The notes: generated from the sequence alone by a model not told the origin. Shown: positions 35,025-46,309, counted from the first letter of the stretch. The stretch: DNA of 64,000 nt from Prosopocoilus inquinatus (GCA_036172665.1 CM069870.1:20992001-21056000), one strand, 5' to 3'. Made by a program: numbers and translations.

Positions 35025-35280
35025 TCGGTATTCGCGAAATTAATTTCAAACTGAGGAAACTGACTGAATTTTTTTTAAATAATCGTCGTTGAACGAAGAA
35101 CGTAGTGCGTAGTTAGGTCTAGAAACTTCACTCGGGGACGCGGAAGGTCCATGTCTTCTCCAGTCTCGCTCTACTTAAGCACTTTTCACCACACTGACTT
35201 GTAAAATGAGAGAAACAACATAGTCGAGCCTCAACAGTTGCAATATTGCACCTAATTACACACTCGATTAAGAATTTTCC
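35025..35280. repeat. Dispersed repeat fragment, 15.9-17.2 kb family
   Basis: CGCGAAATTAATTTCAAACT, GAGGAAACTGACTGA and TCTCGCTCTACTTAAGCACT are shared with the copies at 15.9 and 16.6 kb. Partial copy. Confidence 0.65.
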
Positions 35281-36294
35281 ATGGATAGGAAGTACTCCTT
35301 CCGATGTATCGGTGGCATTTTCCTAAGCGTGGAAAATCCTCAATCGAAGGTATAATTGGGTGCAACATTGCAGCTACAGAGACCTGACATTATTTTCTAG
35401 AACACCCTGTATAGTTGAAAATAATTTTAAAATAAGCCGCGTGACGTCTAGTGTTACTTCGGTAACGTGTTCTTTCCTTCTTTTCTTCCTATAGATCTCA
35501 CAGATGAAATAAAGACCGTTGGGGCACCGTGTACAGAAAAAAAAATAATGGAGCAGAAAATATGTATTTGAATTTATCTCGTTTAATTTGTTGAAAATTA
35601 CGTTACTCAAACTGTGTGCCGTAAAAAAAATAAAAATTTCGCAAATTAAAAACAAGAACACCGTTAAAGTTTCAACGATGTTTTGTAAATTCGTATAAAG
35701 AATTTAGGATTAAATAAGTTTGGAACGATTGCCGTAGAAGCCATTGCCATTTTATCGTGCAATGTAATTCAAATAAAACAAAACAAAAACACGAGTTACA
35801 TACCTTTACACGACACTAATGCAGTTATTACAATCACTCAGACACATAGTTTTAGATTGCGATTGTGCGAAGTTATTACAGGCAAACAGAATAAAATTTC
35901 ACTAAAATTTACGCAGAATACGATCGCTTCTACTCGATTACCGAATTATCAATGCAATACTACGCCTATTTAAGACAAAATGCGCACGCAGAGCCTACTT
36001 TTTCTTGTAGTTTTTGTTACCGTAAATCGCTCCGGAAAACGTGACTTTTAATTTCTTGAATATTTATATTTTCGCCAAGAGATATCGACAAGATAAATCT
36101 TTTTTATTATATTTTTTTACGATAAGACAGTCAGGGCATCTTTAAAAATTCACATTAACTTATTATTTTCAGGTACACATAAGTATGTATGTAGGTATGT
36201 ATGTATATTAATATCTTAATAGGTGCATGCTAGATGTGAGATAAAAAAAGATCTGTTATGTTCGATTTAAATAAGCGAAAACTCATATAAAATT
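35281..36294. other. No gene seen; possible eroded element end
   Basis: TAGAACACCCTGTATA at 35398-35413 resembles the right end of the 27.1 kb element, but no partner is close. A GTATGTATGTAGGTATGTAT microsatellite lies at about 36185-36205. No coding frame is supported. Confidence 0.35.
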
Positions 36295-36461
36295 GGGTGG
36301 TATGAATAAAAATCAAGTATCTACTAATGCTTCAAGCATTAGCATCTTCTATGTAGTATTTACTCTGTAAGCTGTAGTATCTACTAACTTCCGGCAGCAC
36401 TTACTTCGTTTTATAAAGACAGTACTTCAAATCGAAGTAAATACTTCTCTAGGTGTAGTAT

Positions 36462-36667
36462 GTAAAATGCGTTCAATTAAATTCGTTATCGAGATGGCTT
36501 GGAACTTGCTTTTATTTTATACCGGCACGTCGTAGCTTAGTACGTATATTGAAGAACTGCGAACTGTCAGCGGTGTTTACTGTCAAAGGTTTTGTTTACA
36601 TTTTCGAGGTATTGTGTTCCGTTATTTGTGTTGTCGCTTTAATTCCATTAAAAAACAGTTCTTTTGG
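36462..36667. repeat. Left terminal inverted repeat of the DD41D element
   Basis: Matches the reverse complement of 37978-38184 with about seven differences. The short plus frame 36549-36767 is its mirror of the minus-strand TIR frame and not a gene. Confidence 0.85.
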
Positions 36668-36806
36668 CTTATGTCAAATGCAAATTTTACGAAGTCGCGT
36701 TAACTTAAGCCACATGATTATAATAAACATAACCCAACTTTTTATACCCATTTATGATTTTCTATAAATTGAATAAGAGAATGCAATTAACGAAAACATT
36801 TATTTT

Positions 36807-37959
36807 TTACAGGTGCTTAAAATACCCACCACCTACTTCATAACATTTTAAAGCTCTACGTTTAAGGGAACTCACGACTACATTTTCTAACAAGTTCGGA
36901 TTTTGATTAATTTCTTCAAATTTTTGCCTTATTCGGTGCTGTAGTTCTTCTAGATTGTTCATAGGGGTTGCAAATATTGAATTTTTAAGGTAAGGCCATA
37001 AAAAATAATCACAAGGTGTTAAATCGCACGACCTCGGAGGAAATGGTGTTGGAGTGTTGCGACTTATAATTCGGTCATCATAAAATTCATGAAGCATGGC
37101 CAATGTTTCTGCTGTACTGTGGGGTGTTGCACCATCTTGTTGAAAGTAACCACCTTCTAACTCATCATCGTGAACGTTCTCCAAAAATTCATTTAAAATT
37201 TCATTTCGGTATCTTGTTGCATTAAGCGTACCTAAAAATTAACATGCGAATATAAGTTTAAAGATTATTTTTATGATTTATATATTTATAAACACCTTCA
37301 AAGAAAATTGGTCCAATTAATCGTCTGCCACTTATAGCGGCCCATACACCAATTTTCTCAGGATGCAATGGACGTTCAACAAACATATGAGGATTATCTG
37401 AATTCCAAGATCTCATATTCTGCGAATTTACATATCCAGACAAGTAGAACCATGATTCATCAGTAAAGAAAGTCATCCGTAGGGTATCGTCATCATTATT
37501 TAAAGTGTTTATAAACCATTGGCAAAATTCTAACCTCTGCGGTATATCAATGTCTTTCAATTCGTGAACTGCTGTTAGTCGATAAGGATATAAATGTAAA
37601 TCCTTTCTTAACATCGCATGAGATGTTCCAACTGAAACTTCCATTTGTTGCGCTAATTGTCGAACAGTTGTTTTTGGGTTATTTTGCATGATTTCTCGTC
37701 CATCATCGATAACCTGTTGACTTCGTTTAAGAGGACGACCAGAACCTTCCTTTTTTAAGAGACCTCCAGTTTCACGAAATAGCGTAACACATCGATCCAG
37801 CGTAGCATTAAAATGGTTGTAGTCAATAATCAACTCCGGAAATTTAGCTCTGAACTCTTCTAAACAATCTGGTCTAGAATATACCCAATTGCCGTCAATT
37901 TTACGTCCATTTCGAAAATACGATTCTAACATAAACACTCTATGTTCAGTAGTAAACAT
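36807..37959 (-). CDS. DD41D mariner-type transposase, two exons, apparently intact
   Basis: Exon 1 is 37959-37296 and exon 2 is 37231-36807, separated by a 64-nt GT-AG intron (37295-37232, ends GTGTTTATAA and TTAATTTTTAG). The intron is in phase 1, so FFEG joins to TLNATRYRN without a break. The product is 362 residues. It has an N-terminal helix-turn-helix (about 1-65, EHRVFMLESYF), a GRPLK linker at 75-79 and a second helix-turn-helix (about 85-130). The catalytic residues are D167 (FFTDESWFYLSG), D254 (YFQQDGATPH) and D296 (CDLTPCDYFLW). The last two have 41 residues between them, which defines the DD41D (rosa-type) group of the IS630/Tc1/mariner superfamily. The enzyme would cut and paste the element through its TIRs. 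I chose the ATG at 37959 because the longer upstream frame to 38097 runs through the TIR. SC at 290-291 replaces the usual SP, and F replaces the usual W at 286, so activity is unproven. If the 64 nt are not spliced, the gene is broken. Confidence 0.85.
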
Positions 37960-37977
37960 TTCTCGGCAGTTTAGTTC

Positions 37978-38184
37978 CCAAAAGAACTGTTTTTTTAAAG
38001 GAATTAAAGCAACAACACAAATAACGGAACACAATACTTCGAAAATGTAAACAAAACCTTTGACAGTAAACACCGCTGACAGTTCGCAGTTATTCAATAT
38101 ACGTACTAAGCTACGACATGCCGGTATAAAATAAAAGCAAGTTCCAAGCCATCTCGATAACGGATTTAATTGAACGCATTTTAC
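37978..38184. repeat. Right terminal inverted repeat of the DD41D element
   Basis: Partner of 36462-36667. It lies just upstream of the transposase start and probably contains its promoter, although no TATA box was identified with confidence. Confidence 0.85.
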
Positions 38185-38859
38185 TTCTGCGGTGTAGTAT
38201 TTACTCCTACTTCCTTTAAAACATATCGCGTGTTTATTAATACGTTAAATTAATAAATTTGCGAAAATTAATTAGTTTAAATATAATAACAATTTTTTTT
38301 AATAATAATTGATGGAATAATTCAGAATTCGGAATAAATAAATTCATTATTTATTCTCAAATATTTTTTAATTTTATTGTTTATCCTGAAGTAGCTGTCA
38401 AATGTATAGCGAAACATTTACATTTATACTGCCTTTCTGAATCGTCTCATTAATTATTACAAATTTTTCGATAATTCTCAACAGACAGAACAATTATATA
38501 CTCTTTTTAATATTTACTGTTTATACACATTAAAAAGTTCAATTTCTTATTTATAATAAATCTAAACTCCAGATCAAAATTAACGAACCACTATACAGGG
38601 ATTTTTTCTTTTTTTTATACACATACTCGTTATGTATACTTTTGTAAAAAAAAAAACAGGTCAATGTAGTCAATGTAGAAGGCTATGAGCACCAGATATA
38701 CATCACAAAAAATTAAGATGCGTTGTTCCTTACATTGTTCCTCATAATAAGAGTGCAAATGTTCATTGAGTACACAAAATATCTTCAAATGAATTTTATC
38801 AAGCTCCAGAAGTAGAAACGAATTGCTATTAATTTGACATTAATAACTAAAGATTTTTT

Positions 38860-39303
38860 ACAGCTGACTGTTCTTTGATTAGCTCGTAACTTATTTTGTT
38901 TCCAGATGGAACATCTTAACGACCTAATGAAAATTTCATATCCTGTAAAAATGTTAAAAACCAAAATGCAAAGGAGTGGCTTTCTCGAATTACTTAAGAT
39001 CGCATTACGATTTATAGGTTTACGAAGTAAAAAACAAAAAGAAATATCGTTATCGTGGAAACCGAAATTATCAAGAGATACATATTCAAACTCACAATGA
39101 TCTGTAAATTCCAAGTACGTAAAAATATATAGCTTGTTCCATTTAAAATAAGAAAGTTGATGTCACTTTAGATGAAACCAGAAGTCGTACGGTGGCCAAT
39201 GCTACGTTAGAAAATTCAGCTTTTTATTTAATTTCTGGATCCCGAATTTTATGTAAAATATAAAAATTCTAGAAGAGTGAACACATAGCGTGACATCCTA
39301 TAT
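38860..39303 (+). mobile_element. Decayed half-copy of the 54.5 kb palindromic element
   Basis: CTAATGAAAATTTCA, GTAAAAATGTTAAAAA-CAAAATGC, AAGGAGTG, CGTGGAAACCGAAATTA, ACAATGATCTGTAAATT and GTGAACACATAGCGTGACA align in order with 55215-55630. The terminal GGGTGAGCACATGGCGCGGG of the better copy is recognisable but mutated. It is much older than the 54.5 kb copy. Opposed frames (38785-39114 and 38906-39100) are shadows. Confidence 0.65.
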
Positions 39304-40130
39304 TGTGCATTCGACATAGTTTTATTACAATTTTTTTCTTATTTTGATCTCTACTATCACCTACCAAACGGTGAACAAGCTTTTTATCATCACCCTGTAT
39401 AAATGTGGATTATTACCTTGACAACATCGTAGCTGAAGATGTCAATCCTTTCTACGTGGATGGATAGAATTGATTTCTGTTGATACTTCATTAATCGAAT
39501 GACCAACAGTTCCAACGTAACTTTCATAGAGCAATACGGCTAGTAATAGAAATTCTCTCATAATTTTACAAAAGAAAATTAATTAAACAAAAAGAAATAA
39601 TGAGTTTTCAAAATATTTTTTAAATTGATCTCCACCGCGTTCAACACTTTCTTGCTACAACGTAATTAGCATTCATTATTAAATTTGTAAGTAATTTTTG
39701 TAGTAATAATAATCCTTTGACGAAATATTAAATTATTAGCCATATTTTTGAAAGTGATCCAGTACAACTTTAAGGCATTTACTTACCTCATATCACTGAA
39801 TTAAAAAAGAATACATGTATAATTCAAGAAAAAAGTTAACTATTATTTATTATAATAGATACTAAAACAAAATGCAACTTTTACCAATTTGTAGTATTTA
39901 TGGAGTGATTTTATATATTTCTTTCTTACTTCATTCAAATCGGACTATAGTTATCTATGTCTTGTGGCATATTTTATCTTGCACTCGGTATAGAAATGAC
40001 AAGTTTAGGCTTTGTATAACTAGATTTATGGTAATTATTTTACACGTTTATACTTATCTAAATATTTTGTAATGCAGTGTAATTTCTTTTGTCATAATAA
40101 ATTTTTCTATTAGACATCTGTGCCATTTTT
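39304..40130. other. Interior of the large TIR element, no gene
   Basis: AT-rich. The frame at 39872-40072 is hydrophobic by composition only, and no domain is visible. Confidence 0.3.
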
Positions 40131-40433
40131 CGCAAATGCTACGAATCGAAGTACGCAAACTGAAGCTGCGATGGGACCAGCTTCGCTGACACTGAAGTAA
40201 ATACTTCAATTTTGAGTTAAAACTGAAGCATTTAGTAGCCGAAGTAAATTTTTCAGAGTGAAGTTAAACACTTCGATAATTTCCACACGAAAGCTATTTG
40301 CCGTAGTATCTTCCGGAATATAATAGTACTTACTTTAGAGTGTAGCATCTTCTCAAAAACTGAAGTAAATACTACGAAGAAGATACTTCAAACTGTAGCA
40401 TTAGCATTTACTTCGTTTTTATTCATACCACCC

Positions 40434-41044
40434 ACTGTTTCATAATCATTACAAATTCATAAAAATTTCACTTTGGCCGAGTTTAGTCAGCGGTCAAATT
40501 GCACAGAATCGTCAAGTCAACGGTCCGACTAAACCCTTTAACCAATCAGCAATAGACAAAAGTGATCACGTGATTTGGTCTGACCATTTCGACCGTTCAC
40601 TTACCGCAGCCTTGGACCACGGCCAGCTGAATTCATATATCATATACGGCCAGTTCAAAGAGCATAAAAAAATGTGTTTGGAAAAAATGAAAAGCGAGTG
40701 TCAAGTGCTTCCCTCAAATTCTCAAAACTGGTGCCGAAATTACTGTCATCTTGAAATTTTTGGTTATGAGTAATATCAATTCATCTTGAAATTTAAGTTG
40801 CCAAAATATGCGTCGGTAACGTAACCGTGGAAACATCTAATTAGTGATTGCTCGAGGGCGCTAGTTCACACGCCCTTTGGCTTCCTTTATTGGAACACAT
40901 TTTTAGGTGAATTGGACAGGCCATAAATGGCATATCAATTTAGCTGACCGTGGACAGACGATAGTCAATTTTTTTTCTAAAACCAGATGGTAACATTGTT
41001 GTCTAACTATGCTAGTTGTCTTTTCACCAAATGGCGGCTAGTCA
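40434..41044. other. No gene seen
   Basis: A plus frame at 40570-40773 has no recognisable family. The sequence has no clear repeat partner in the window. Confidence 0.25.
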
Positions 41045-41780
41045 TGTCCACTTCATGTTTTCTAATATTTCTGGCTGCCAAAAATCCACTATTCTTAAAT
41101 GGCCTATGCGCTCACCTGGCTTTAATTTTCTAGTCCGAGTTAGTCTCAAGGAAGCTTGCATGATCCTCTCTGCACCTGCAACTTGAGTGGAGAGATGTCT
41201 AGCAAGAACTCCAGAGCTGCTGTTTGGGCAGTATTCAGGGCCCCTGTTATTCCCAGACACGCTATTCGCTGCAATTTTTGCAATTTGGTTTCGCATAGTT
41301 ACCTCAATAGTCTTTGCCCGTCACACTAAAGGGGCATAAATAACTATGGGTTTTACTATCGCCATGTATGACGATTGAATCATTCGCAGTTTCAGACTCC
41401 ATATTTTACTTACCAAAGAGCTTACGACATGCCCAAAAGGATGCGTTGCCTGTGAAACTGTTTTATCGACGTGTTTTCCAATTGAAGACCATAACTTCAA
41501 AAGGGTCTAAGTGCCAAAAACATCTTTAGAAGTTATTAAGAAGATTTACTAAATCTTAAATGCACGTACAGATATCGCCATCTGTGATTCATTTATTACA
41601 CTTTTTATTTAGCCACAGGACTGTCTTGCATGACATTGGATTTTGCCCATAGAACCATTTGCTGTAAAAACATCATTTCTTTTTCGGCACTTAGACCCTT
41701 TTGAAGTTATGGTCTTCAATTGCGTTTCATATCCAGGGTTATTCCTAAACAATTCACATCTTTGAAGAGCTGCTGTTGTT
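41045..41780 (-). pseudogene. LINE ORF2 remnant (R1/I/jockey-type, after the RT domain), interrupted
   Basis: On the minus strand, conceptual pieces in shifting frames read VNCLGITLDMK (about 41770-41725), KHVDKTVSQATHPFGHVV (about 41470-41415), LRMIQSSYMAIVKPIVIYAP (about 41395-41335) and LQRIACLGITGALNTAQTAA followed by LEVLLDISPLKLQV (about 41285-41180). The pattern YLGV-LD, IVRP--YA and KLQR-ACLGITGA-T-PTAALE-LL is characteristic of the C-terminal part of LINE ORF2 proteins in the R1/I/jockey range. Several stops and frameshifts make it dead. A 232-bp MITE (41485-41716) sits between the first two pieces, and the reading resumes exactly on the other side. Confidence 0.7.
41485..41716. mobile_element. 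MITE, 232 bp, inside a LINE remnant, CAATTG duplication
   Basis: The ends AAGACCATAACTTCAAAAGG followed by GTCTAAGTGCC and their inverse form ~36-bp terminal repeats. CAATTG occurs directly outside each end (41479-41484 and 41717-41722). Removing the element and one CAATTG restores the LINE reading. The centre is non-coding. The superfamily is not assigned. Confidence 0.8.
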
Positions 41781-43550
41781 TCTCTCTAGTGCGTCGGGTC
41801 GTGTGCAACTAAGTTCCCAGAATTTCGGCCGGCGCTGCATGACCAGACCTCGTTCGTGTTTTAAATGTGTTATAATATACAAGTAATTTAATCGCAACAT
41901 TTAATTTTCTATAAAAACTTTGCATCTCTACGTACTGAATATCCGAACCTTTACATTTTGGATGATTTTATTGTGACTATAATTGCCAAGCATAAATACG
42001 GGACGCTTAAGTGCTAAATAAGATAAAAGTGGGTAGGAAATGGTTTTGTTTTACTCTGATAAGAAAATGAATAAAGTGTAACCAGTCTAATAAAATGAAC
42101 ACGTGAAATATTAGAAAATATAAAAGACTAATCCATTTTAGTCCAATCTTATTTTAAAGCTGGTTTTACTTTCTTAATTATAACATTTTCTTCATTCACA
42201 GAATTATAAAATTGGGTGCAAGATAAGTCATATTTTAAAATTGAATCGGTGAGAATTAAAAGGTACTAAGTCCAGGAATGCAAAACGTTGTCAGTTGATA
42301 TTGCAAGAATTCGAAAACTTCAATAAGTATAATGTAAAAATATTTAATTTCATTCCTGTATCATGTAGGCGATAAGTAATGTAGGACCTGCTTTGACAGT
42401 CTTTTCCATGGGAAAAAGTAATATGTTTTTTTTTATGTTTCTTGTACGATATTTTATAAAATCCTTACGTTTCAATTTCTGCTTAATCTGGAACGTTCTG
42501 TCGATTCAGCATTCCAGGTTCCGGTTCGAGGCCACGCGAAGTTCAGGAAAAACAACGCAACATGACATCGTTCCGCCATCTAGTGTTCTCAAAGTGTCTA
42601 GGGTAGAAGCTCGTCCCAGGTACGCGGGGGAAAGCGCGAGATAATTCATAAAAAAACCATAACCGTTTGATTAGAGAGAGAGAGACAACGACAGGAAAGA
42701 ATTTGACAATCTTCACGCTAAAGACTAAAACGGCACTGTTCGACTTTTCGGACGGGGGGGGGGGGGGGGGGGGCTTTCACGTTCTTTAGGATAAAAGAAT
42801 TACGGATAACTATTGACGCTTACCACTCTTATATTCCGTAGAAAGATAACCCGTGTCGGTTACAATATTGAAAAGGACCAGCTCCGTGGCTTAGTGTCTT
42901 TTTCCACCAAACTGGATAAAATGAATTTAAATCAAAGAGTAGGCCAATCTTAGTGTCTTCTTAGATACCTTCCATTAATCTTGAGTGATAAAATTACACC
43001 TGAATTTTACTTACAATGGAAAGTGATAACTACAGCATCAAGGAAAATTGCCCATCCAGTCTCCCAGATGCTGATTACACATCGTAACACCCCCGGTGTA
43101 GCGCAGACCTGAATCGTTCGATTGCCCGGTTTAACAGAGACGCGCGTTGTTAAGTATTCTCAGGTATTCGAAATTTGAATAGGGAAGAAAATACTAAAAT
43201 TTCTCAGCTATTAATCGTTAGTAAAATTAATTATTAAATAACGTTCCAAATTTTCGTTCGTTCGTTCGTTTCGATTTACCGTGAGAATGTCTTGTCTTTT
43301 AAAGCGAGAAAATGATCTCTGAACATAACAGGTTGTGAGAGACGCTTTCTCTAGGTAAATTTTGAACTCTTCAATATTTACGGAGAGACTGAGCAATCAA
43401 ATAAATGTCGAATCGTCAAAATCAAAATTAATGAGACGCAGAATTCGATCGTAGAATCCCCATGCCTATCGGAAATGCAGCCAAAAATCCAGCCCCGCCG
43501 CACGCGGAATACAACGCCTCTGAGTTTGGACCCTCAGATTCGAGGCCTTA
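41781..43550. other. No gene seen; G20 tract
   Basis: About 41880-41940 shares a repeat phrase with 33.1 kb. A run of 20 G lies at 42754-42773. GAGAGAGAGA is at about 42674. The frames at 42393-42644 and 43211-43396 have no domain. Confidence 0.35.
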
Positions 43551-43921
43551 GTGATAACACTTCTGTTGGAAATTATGTCTGTTGTATTTTCTCCACAAAT
43601 TTCAAATAGCATGTTAAATAAATTGAACACATTAGTAATCGAACATCATCAACAATTACAAAAAGAATTTTCCCATCCTCTTACATACAAATTACATCAC
43701 ATGATTCATTACGCTGAAGTAATTAAGAGAATGGGACCATTATTAAACTTGTGGACTATGAGGTATGAAGCAAAACATTCAATTTTAAAAACGATGGCAA
43801 CTAACTACAAAAACTTTAAAAATTTTGCGAAAACTGTAGCTGTTAGATAACAGCAAACAACTAGTGGTTTTGAGTATTCCATTGCATTATGTTGTTGTCA
43901 TGGTTATCGTGTTTAGAGCAT
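43551..43921 (+). pseudogene. Fragment of a conserved arthropod protein family (MRYEAKH motif), with internal stop
   Basis: The frame reads MSVVFSPQIS, LVIEHHQQLQKEF, YKLHHMIHYAEVI, MGPLLNLWTMRYEAKHSILK and NYKNFKNFAKTVAVR. The run HH--HY--------GP---LW-MRYEAKH---K-----NFKN---T-A-R resembles the C-terminal part of a large uncharacterised family that I recall from many arthropod and other invertebrate genomes, often multicopy and possibly transposon-linked. A TAA stops the frame at 43848-43850, and the next in-frame codons read QQTTSGFEYS, continuing where the family usually has RHQ. No upstream exon was found, though CCTTAG just before could be an acceptor. Most likely a pseudogene fragment. 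Confidence 0.5.
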
Positions 43922-44410
43922 TTGTTTTACTTTGAAAATGTTAATGTTTTTAAAACTCTATTATAGAGTGAAGTTTACTCTAATTCAGACTCTTCACTTA
44001 AAGTATAAATCTAACTCTAACACCGAGTGGACCTGCCGTGAGGCTATTAGAGACGTCCAGAGTATCACTAGTGTTAACACTTGTTTTACCGTGTATTTTG
44101 TTGCAGACGACGTTTAGTTTTTTTCATCACCAAACGATGGAAAATATAACGCCTCCACTGACAAGCAATTTCCTTTGTTTTAGTTTTAGTTATTTGCTTG
44201 CTTGCGTTGTAGGTGCACATTTTTTTGGAAAGTGCAGTGCTTTAAGAACCAGGATTTTTCTGTGCAAAGGAATTTACACGTAAGCTTAAGGCGCGCAGTT
44301 TGACCTTATACCGTGGGAAATTTTATAGCAAATGGCAACTGGACTGCTGCCTAGTAAGCTATAATGCACAAAGCGGTCAGTGCGGACATATTCGCGTGTC
44401 GTTGCAATTT
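43922..44410. other. No gene seen
   Basis: AT-rich sequence after the fragment at 43.6 kb. Short overlapping frames only. Confidence 0.25.
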
Positions 44411-44503
44411 TACGCTGAAGCAAGTCTCATAAAATTGCAGTGGGGCTCTCAAGCATCCCCATTGAGTTCTCCACTGCAATCTGAGCAGACTTGCTTCAGC
44501 GTA
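44411..44503 (+). ncRNA. Candidate pre-miRNA-like hairpin (93 nt)
   Basis: TACGCTGAAGCAAGTCT at 44411 pairs perfectly (17 bp) with AGACTTGCTTCAGCGTA ending at 44503. A 6x6 internal loop follows, then ATTGCAGTGG/CCACTGCAAT (10 bp), then a small internal loop, CTCAA/TTGAG and a terminal loop of about 9 nt. Length, bulge pattern and a single arm pair fit an animal microRNA precursor better than a MITE, and no other copy was noticed. I do not recognise a known mature sequence. The strand is unresolved from sequence alone; plus is listed arbitrarily. Confidence 0.45.
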
Positions 44504-44539
44504 GAATTCACTCTTTACTTATTATTGCGTTCCTGAAAT

Positions 44540-46309
44540 AGAAAACAGAAACTTTTCATGTTGAAACTTGATTGTATGATTCAGACGTACATTCCAGAAA
44601 GAGGATATAAGAGTATGAATTACTGCCAGGTATGTTAAGATAAAGCACCTTTCCGTTACGGTTGTAACTTGCATTTTCTGTGCGAAACCAAAAGCGCCAC
44701 GTTCGCAAAAAAAAAGAAAGTAGATTTAAACCGCCACGACATCTAACAGGGAGTCGTCCTGCAACTTTTCAAATCCTCGATTCGGTGGAATTATTTTGAA
44801 TATGGATTGTCACGCAAAGCTACACATTTTTATCACCTCCAGTAATTATGATTTAAATTTTTTCTTTTTTGTTTCATGTGTAATAAATTATTGTTTCCTA
44901 ATTTGAAACAGTATTTAAATTTCAGTTATTTCTTTTTGAATATTGATTTTTGTGCGGTAGAAGGTAAGCACGATATATATAATTACAGCATTAAGAAGTG
45001 ATTAATAATATAACGTTTCGCGAGGAGAGAAATTTATAATCAAAACAGGCCGATTACCGTTTCATTAAATCACAACCGTAAACATATATATCTCAGCGAA
45101 GCCGGGGGGGCATAAAACGAAAATGAACAACTTAATTAATAAATTCTTAACAATAAACGTCTGGGCAGATTATTAACGTATCGCTGCAGTGCTGCACATT
45201 TTCCACAAGACCATAAATCTTTGCGGCAGCCGAACCGATAAGAAGAAATTGCGTGAAATTTTCGCCTCCGTCTCTGTCGCGCCCCATGAGCGCGCGAGGG
45301 AGTCGCGATTTCGACGTACAGGGTCGTCCCCGACGGGGTAGGTATTGCGAGTTGTAAGCAATTTCTAGGTAATGAATGTAACTGAGCCTTGTAATTGCCA
45401 AGGTTGCTGTGACAGCTTGTGCTGGTCATACTTGCACGCATACTGTGGAAATTAATTGCCCTCCTTTTTGCTCTTTAATATCGTACAGTCGTTCCGTAAA
45501 TTAGTTTCGGATTTACATTAATTAAAATATTCCTCGCTGCTTAACAGTTCGGTAAATTGATATCTAATACCGCACGATAAATTCCACAAAAAAACAGAAG
45601 GGCTGTAACGACTATTCGAGCTTCTAAAAACTAACCGTTTATTAAATAAATAAAAAAATTTACCCTCTCCTAAAACTCTTAATAATGCGGTACAGTACTT
45701 TTCTATGAAATCAAAGAAAGAATCAAAAGAAAAACTGCACGTACATCACTCTCTAAATGGAAACTGAGATTTAAATCGCGCGGGAACTTTCAAGAACAAG
45801 TCCAGCGCCATCTAGATCGCTCATCGAAGCTCGTGAAATCATCGGGAAGATGATGGAACAACAATAATAATTGCAAAAATAGATTTGTTGGTGGCACGGG
45901 ATGTATTAGTATGATAATTGTATTCCGAACTCGTAGTCTGCCTCCTGTTCATGCTAGTCCAATGAGAACCTGGACCACGTCTGCGTAGAGGGTAACCACC
46001 TTTGACCTCGACCCACTTAGGAGTAATCGAGTAAGTGTGTAAGTAACTAAATTATCAATTTATATGTTAATACAACGGTTAATTAGTTGAAGCGAAGTTA
46101 CTCATTTTTAATGCGAATTTATCTTTGATTTATCTTTACGACATTAGTGCAATAATGTAAAATCAGATCTAATTACGGTCGCTTAATTAAAGTTAGGTTA
46201 AACCAGACTAAAAATAAAACTAAAACTATTGCGAATCCGAGACGCTACCTCGAATAATGATTGCCAAACACAGATGGGGGTTTGTTCATCCTGGCGTTGT
46301 TTAACGATA
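44540..46309. other. No gene seen; GC-richer island 45.1-45.5 kb
   Basis: About 45060-45450 is GC-richer and follows an AT-rich tract with TTAATTAATAAATT and CATAAAT motifs, the kind of composition seen in developmental enhancers. Three overlapping minus frames (45136-45441) share this block and have no domain. This is inference only. Confidence 0.3.

Larger units (their letters stand above)
36462..38184 (-). mobile_element. DD41D mariner-type transposon with ~206-bp TIRs
   Basis: Left TIR 36462-36667 and right TIR 37978-38184 (outer sequence GTAAAATGCGTTCAATTAAA) differ at only about seven positions. They enclose one spliced transposase gene. GGTGTAGTA lies directly outside both ends in the same orientation, but that phrase is native to the outer element, so the true duplication (TA is usual for mariner) is uncertain. 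Good TIR identity and an uninterrupted gene suggest recent activity. It is nested in the 36295-40433 element. Confidence 0.85.
36295..40433. mobile_element. Large TIR element (~4.1 kb) hosting a nested DD41D transposon
   Basis: GGGTGGTATGAATAAAAA starts the left end and its exact inverse ends at 40433. The subterminal zones (36295-36461 and about 40130-40433) are crowded with GAAGTA and TACTTC words in both orientations, as expected for repeated transposase-binding motifs. The interior is AT-rich. I find no protein of its own, so it is non-autonomous or gutted. It contains the DD41D element at 36462-38184 and a decayed copy of the 54.5 kb palindromic element at 38860-39303. No target duplication could be read. 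The superfamily is unknown. Confidence 0.65.

Noticed and set aside
37258..38097. Longer 279-residue start for the transposase
   Set aside because: The extra N-terminal 46 residues are translated TIR sequence, and the tail after FFEG is intron. The 37959 ATG and splicing give a better family match.
42754..42773. G20 tract (and C16 at 959-974) as G-quadruplex or regulatory elements
   Set aside because: Homopolymers of this kind are common and error-prone in assemblies. Nothing around them supports a function.
44038..44536. Overlapping plus-strand frames around the 44.4 kb hairpin
   Set aside because: No domain, and the second frame is translated from a hairpin whose arms mirror each other.
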